DNA from: Alphaproteobacteria bacterium UBA3612
GTDB taxonomy: Bacteria; Pseudomonadota; Alphaproteobacteria; Sphingomonadales; Sphingomonadaceae
Assembly: GCA_002375465.1 (NCBI GenBank)
Contig: DFLT01000014.1
Span: 137,577 to 201,576 of the forward strand
Direction: 5' to 3'
DNA: 64,000 nucleotides
The notes under the pieces were generated by a model that saw only the letters and a program-made list of their open reading frames with translations, was not told the origin of the DNA and made no database searches. Shown piece after piece: positions 61,113-64,000 of the stretch. A program made the position numbers and the translations under genes. The first letter of the stretch is position 1, and the number at the start of each line of letters is the position of its first letter.

Positions 61113-62336
61113 TTACGCGCGGCGTACGATGCCGTGGCGTTTTTTCCCGGCTGACAGGCGGGTTTCGGCCTCCGTGCCTATCAGGGCAGTCTCATCGGAA
61201 ATCGCTTCGCCATCCATGCGCGCGCCGCCCCCCTTTATCAGGCGACGAGCCTCGCCCTTCGATGCAGCAAAGCCAATTCCGACAAGCGCATCAAGAATAG
61301 AGACAGGTGCATCGACGGTCAGGCTAGGCAGGTCCTCGCCGGTTCCCCCGCCAGCAAAAGTCTTCTGAGCCGTTTGCGCAGCTGCATCGGCAGCAGCCTT
61401 CCCCCGACACATCGCAGTTGCCTCATTTGCAAGGACTTCCTTGGCGCCATTTATATCGGCGCCTTCCAGGGCCTCCAGCCGCTCAATCTCGCTGAGGGGC
61501 AGGTCGGTAAAGAGACGCAGAAACCGTCCAACATCCGCATCCTGTGTATTGCGCCAGAATTGCCAGTAGTCATACGAGGGTAGTTGCTCCTCGTTCAGCC
61601 AGACCGCGCCCGCCTCCGTCTTGCCCATCTTCTTGCCGTCGGCAGTGGTCAGGAGGGGGGTTGTAACACCGAACGCATGTCCTCCCTCCACACGGCGGAC
61701 CAGCTCCATGCCGTTAACGATATTGCCCCATTGGTCGCTACCGCCCATCTGCAATACGCAATCATCGCGACGATACAGCTCAAGGAAGTCATATCCTTGT
61801 AAGATCATGTAATTGAATTCAAGGAATGTCAGCGGCTGCTCGCGATCCAGCCGCAGCCTGACACTGTCGAACGTCATCATGCGGTTAATGGTGAAATGCC
61901 GGCCGATGTCCCGCAGAAACGGAATATATTCGAGTTTTGACAGCCAGTCGTCATTGTTGACCATTATGGCATCTGAAGGGCCATCGCCAAATCTCAGGAA
62001 ACGTTCGAATATCGTTCTGATAGACGCTATATTGGCGTTGATCGCGTCGTCGTCGAGGACGCGGCGCATCTCGTCCTTCCCGGACGGATCTCCTACCTTC
62101 GTCGTCCCTCCGCCCATCAGTACGATGGGCTTGTGGCCGCTCTGTTGCAGGCGCCGCAGCATCATGATCTGCACCAGACTTCCAACATGGAGGGATGCAG
62201 CGGTGGCGTCAAAGCCGATATACCCAGCGATCGGCGTGGCGGCTGCCTTCTCGTCCAGCCCCTCGGCATCGGTTATCTGGTGAATATAGCCGCGCTCGGA
62301 GAGCAGGCGTAGAAGATCGGAGCTGTACGTCGTCAT
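61113..62336 (-). CDS. tyrS: Tyrosyl-tRNA synthetase
   Basis: A 407-residue class I synthetase. The HIGH equivalent is HVGS (50-53) after GFDATAAS, the KMSKS equivalent is KKMGKT (235-240), and QMGGSDQWGNI binds tyrosine. The C-terminal S4 RNA-binding domain is complete (GFAASKGEARRLIKGGGARM). ATG 62336 is chosen; the upstream reading would run into anmK. It is divergent from anmK, 32 bases apart. Confidence 0.96.
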   Translation of the reverse strand: MTTYSSDLLRLLSERGYIHQITDAEGLDEKAAATPIAGYIGFDATAASLHVGSLVQIMMLRRLQQSGHKPIVLMGGGTTKVGDPSGKDEMRRVLDDDAINANIASIRTIFERFLRFGDGPSDAIMVNNDDWLSKLEYIPFLRDIGRHFTINRMMTFDSVRLRLDREQPLTFLEFNYMILQGYDFLELYRRDDCVLQMGGSDQWGNIVNGMELVRRVEGGHAFGVTTPLLTTADGKKMGKTEAGAVWLNEEQLPSYDYWQFWRNTQDADVGRFLRLFTDLPLSEIERLEALEGADINGAKEVLANEATAMCRGKAAADAAAQTAQKTFAGGGTGEDLPSLTVDAPVSILDALVGIGFAASKGEARRLIKGGGARMDGEAISDETALIGTEAETRLSAGKKRHGIVRRA

Positions 62337-62368
62337 GGCGGCCGCGCCCCTAGCACGAGGGAGATGAT

Positions 62369-63451
62369 ATGAGTAGCCGCCTTTACCGCGCCATCGGACT
62401 GATGTCGGGCACATCCATGGATGGTGTCGATGCAGCGCTGATCGAAACCGATGGGGAAGCGCATATCAGGCCGCTTGCCAATGCCTCCCGCGCTTATGAC
62501 GAGGAAACCCGCGCTGCCATTCGTGACGCGGTGGCCCAGGCATTGCAGGAAGATGTGCCGCGTCATGGTACGCCTTACGATGCCCTTTCCCGGCGCTTGA
62601 CCATGATTCATGCCGAAGCTGTTGGCGCCCTGGGAGCCGCCGCCGACATTGTCGGCTTCCACGGCCACACGATCGCACATCGCCCTGATAGAGGCTGGAC
62701 ATGGCAGATCGGCGACGGCGCCTTGCTGGCACAATTATTACGGACAGAAGTCGTCGACGACCTGCGAAGTGCGGATGTCGCCGCGGGCGGGCAGGGGGCG
62801 CCGCTCCTGCCTGCCTACCACCGCGCGCTCGCAACGGGACAGCCGCGACCTTTGGGTATCCTGAATCTGGGCGGCGTGGGGAATCTGACGTGGCTGGGGC
62901 AGGGCGGCGAAATTATTGCCTTCGACACGGGACCCGGCAACGCGCTGATCGATGACTGGGTGCGGGAGGCGACGGGCGCATCCTATGACCAGGATGGCGA
63001 ACTAGCGGCACGGGGCGCCGCCCATGAAGAGGTGCTGGCAACCATGCTCGATACTGACTGGTTCGACAGGTCACCGCCCAAATCGCTCGACCGGCAGGAT
63101 TTCTCACTCGCCGCGGTTCGGGGCCTCACTGCCGAAGATGGCGCCGCGACGCTAACGGCGTTCACGGCCATGACCGTTGTTCAGGCGATGCGCCATGTCC
63201 CAAAAAGGCCCCAGCGCCTGCTCGTCACCGGTGGAGGACGGCACAACTCGACGTTGATGCAGGAAATCGCCCGGCGCACAGGCGTCACCTCTCTTCCTGT
63301 CGAAGACGTCGGCTGGAACGGCGATTCGATGGAAGCAGAAGGCTTTGCCTGGTTCGCGGTCCGCCACCTGCGCGGCTTGCCGACAAGCTTTCCGGAAATC
63401 AGCGGCCCTGACCGTCCCGTCGTATGTGGAACCCTGCACTCGCCCAGTTAA
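62369..63451 (+). CDS. anmK: Anhydro-N-acetylmuramic acid kinase
   Basis: A 360-residue AnmK that phosphorylates and opens anhydroMurNAc during murein recycling. The ATP motif is LMSGTSMDGVDAAL near the N-terminus; FHGHTIAHRPDRGWTWQIGD, VAAGGQGAPLLP, FDTGPGNALID and LLVTGGGRHN follow in the normal order. Length is typical. tyrS and anmK as divergent neighbours is a frequent proteobacterial arrangement. Confidence 0.95.
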   Translation: MSSRLYRAIGLMSGTSMDGVDAALIETDGEAHIRPLANASRAYDEETRAAIRDAVAQALQEDVPRHGTPYDALSRRLTMIHAEAVGALGAAADIVGFHGHTIAHRPDRGWTWQIGDGALLAQLLRTEVVDDLRSADVAAGGQGAPLLPAYHRALATGQPRPLGILNLGGVGNLTWLGQGGEIIAFDTGPGNALIDDWVREATGASYDQDGELAARGAAHEEVLATMLDTDWFDRSPPKSLDRQDFSLAAVRGLTAEDGAATLTAFTAMTVVQAMRHVPKRPQRLLVTGGGRHNSTLMQEIARRTGVTSLPVEDVGWNGDSMEAEGFAWFAVRHLRGLPTSFPEISGPDRPVVCGTLHSPS

Positions 63452-63502
63452 AGGCCTATGGAACCTGCAATGTCGACGGCAGAATCCGGGATTTCGGAAA
63501 GT

Positions 63503-63523
63503 AGCCCGACATCGCGTCGGGCT
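63503..63523. terminator. Hairpin between anmK and the hydrolase
   Basis: AGCCCGAC and GTCGGGCT form an 8-bp stem with a 5-base loop between two convergent genes. No T-run follows in either direction. Confidence 0.35.
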
Positions 63524-63530
63524 CCCGACC

Positions 63531-64000
63531 CTATCGTGCCAGGTCCGTCGCCAGACGCATGTCGACGTAGTGATCGACCACCGCCATCACCTCTTCATGA
63601 CGGCCGGGGAAGCCATAGGTGGCCCCCTCGACGACCTTGTGGGTAATGGTGATGTGCTTCTGCGTCTTCAACTTGTCGACCAGCTTCTGCACGCCGCCGG
63701 GCGTGACAACATCATCACTTCCGCCGTTGAGAATCAGCCCGGATGAGGGGCAGGGAGCCAGAAAACCGAAATCGTAAAGATTGGCGGGCGGCGCCAGCGA
63801 CAGGAAGCCCCGGATCTCCGGTCGGCGCATCAATAGCTGCATGCCGATCCAGGCGCCGAAGGCAAAGCCGCCGACCCAGGTAAACGGCGCTTCGGGGTTG
63901 AACTGCTGCACCCAGTCAAGCGCACTGGCCGCATCGGACAATTCGCCGATACCATTGTCAAATTCGCCTTGGCTCTCGCCGATCCCGCGAAAATTGAAAC
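63531..64000 (-). CDS. Alpha/beta hydrolase (C-terminal part, runs off window)
   Basis: The last ~156 residues of a small COG2945-type alpha/beta hydrolase. The visible part begins FNFRGIGESQGEFDNGIGE, the loop just before the nucleophile region; WVGGFAFGAWIGMQLL holds the nucleophile-elbow position, where the usual Ser of GxSxG is Ala (GFAFG). GGSDDVV supplies the acid and PGRHEE the base His. The start lies beyond base 64000. The absent Ser makes classical serine hydrolysis doubtful. Confidence 0.87.
   Translation of the reverse strand, partial: FNFRGIGESQGEFDNGIGELSDAASALDWVQQFNPEAPFTWVGGFAFGAWIGMQLLMRRPEIRGFLSLAPPANLYDFGFLAPCPSSGLILNGGSDDVVTPGGVQKLVDKLKTQKHITITHKVVEGATYGFPGRHEEVMAVVDHYVDMRLATDLAR

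Overview
The window is a dense, GC-rich (roughly 60 %) bacterial chromosome segment with short intergenic gaps, many ATGA-type overlaps, four tRNA genes and no insertion sequence, phage gene, rRNA or CRISPR array that I can see. The gene content points to an alphaproteobacterium, most likely a sphingomonad: CpdR beside an N-formylglutamate amidohydrolase, fused ispDF next to dusB-ntrB-ntrC, recG/sdhE/mfd together, a SapC-family protein and a RatA/COQ10 protein. This placement is inferred from gene families and neighbourhoods, not from a marker-gene tree.

Layout. 1-4.6 kb: start of putA, a MaoC hydratase and thiolase pair, a stress-type flavin-binding protein, a dipeptide epimerase and a PilZ protein. 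4.6-9.7 kb: a complete type I secretion operon whose outer-membrane component carries an N-terminal AMIN domain. 9.7-14.3 kb: kdsB-kdsA followed by ABC-type capsule export genes and a polysaccharide deacetylase. 14.3-24.9 kb: tRNA-Ile2/Met, NUDIX, tRNA-Arg, ratA, pncC, ispDF, dusB-ntrBC, an SDR, acpP-fabF-mltG. 24.9-31.6 kb: NlpC/P60 peptidase, MarR regulator, leucyl aminopeptidase, SapC, cytochrome b561, formylglutamate hydrolase, cpdR, tRNA-Val, and a degenerate 6-phosphogluconolactonase-like protein. 31.7-43.7 kb: the least ordinary part. It holds a TipN-like polarity coiled-coil protein, an orphan HPt protein, a membrane protein that looks like a catalytically dead nucleotidyltransferase/CDP-alcohol phosphotransferase, a Wzi protein, a DUF2336-like protein coupled to a histidine kinase lacking its phospho-acceptor histidine, two nucleotidyltransferases, a HIT protein, an apparently active CDP-alcohol phosphotransferase and a Wzx-type flippase. 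43.7-57.2 kb: sdhB, tRNA-Asn, nadK-moaA, a GGDEF/EAL protein, a chemoreceptor, mfd-sdhE and recG. 57.1-64 kb: a WbpL/WbpV/WbpM-like O-glycan initiation cassette, tyrS, anmK and the end of an alpha/beta hydrolase.

How it fits together. Three or four separate loci serve the cell surface: type I secretion, Kdo-linked capsule export, the 34-44 kb cluster that probably makes and exports a CDP-alcohol-derived envelope component, and the 57-61 kb 6-deoxy-HexNAc lipid-carrier pathway. Regulatory genes are interleaved with them (PilZ, EAL, HPt, degenerate kinase, CpdR, NtrBC). The best candidate for an undescribed system is 34.4-43.7 kb.
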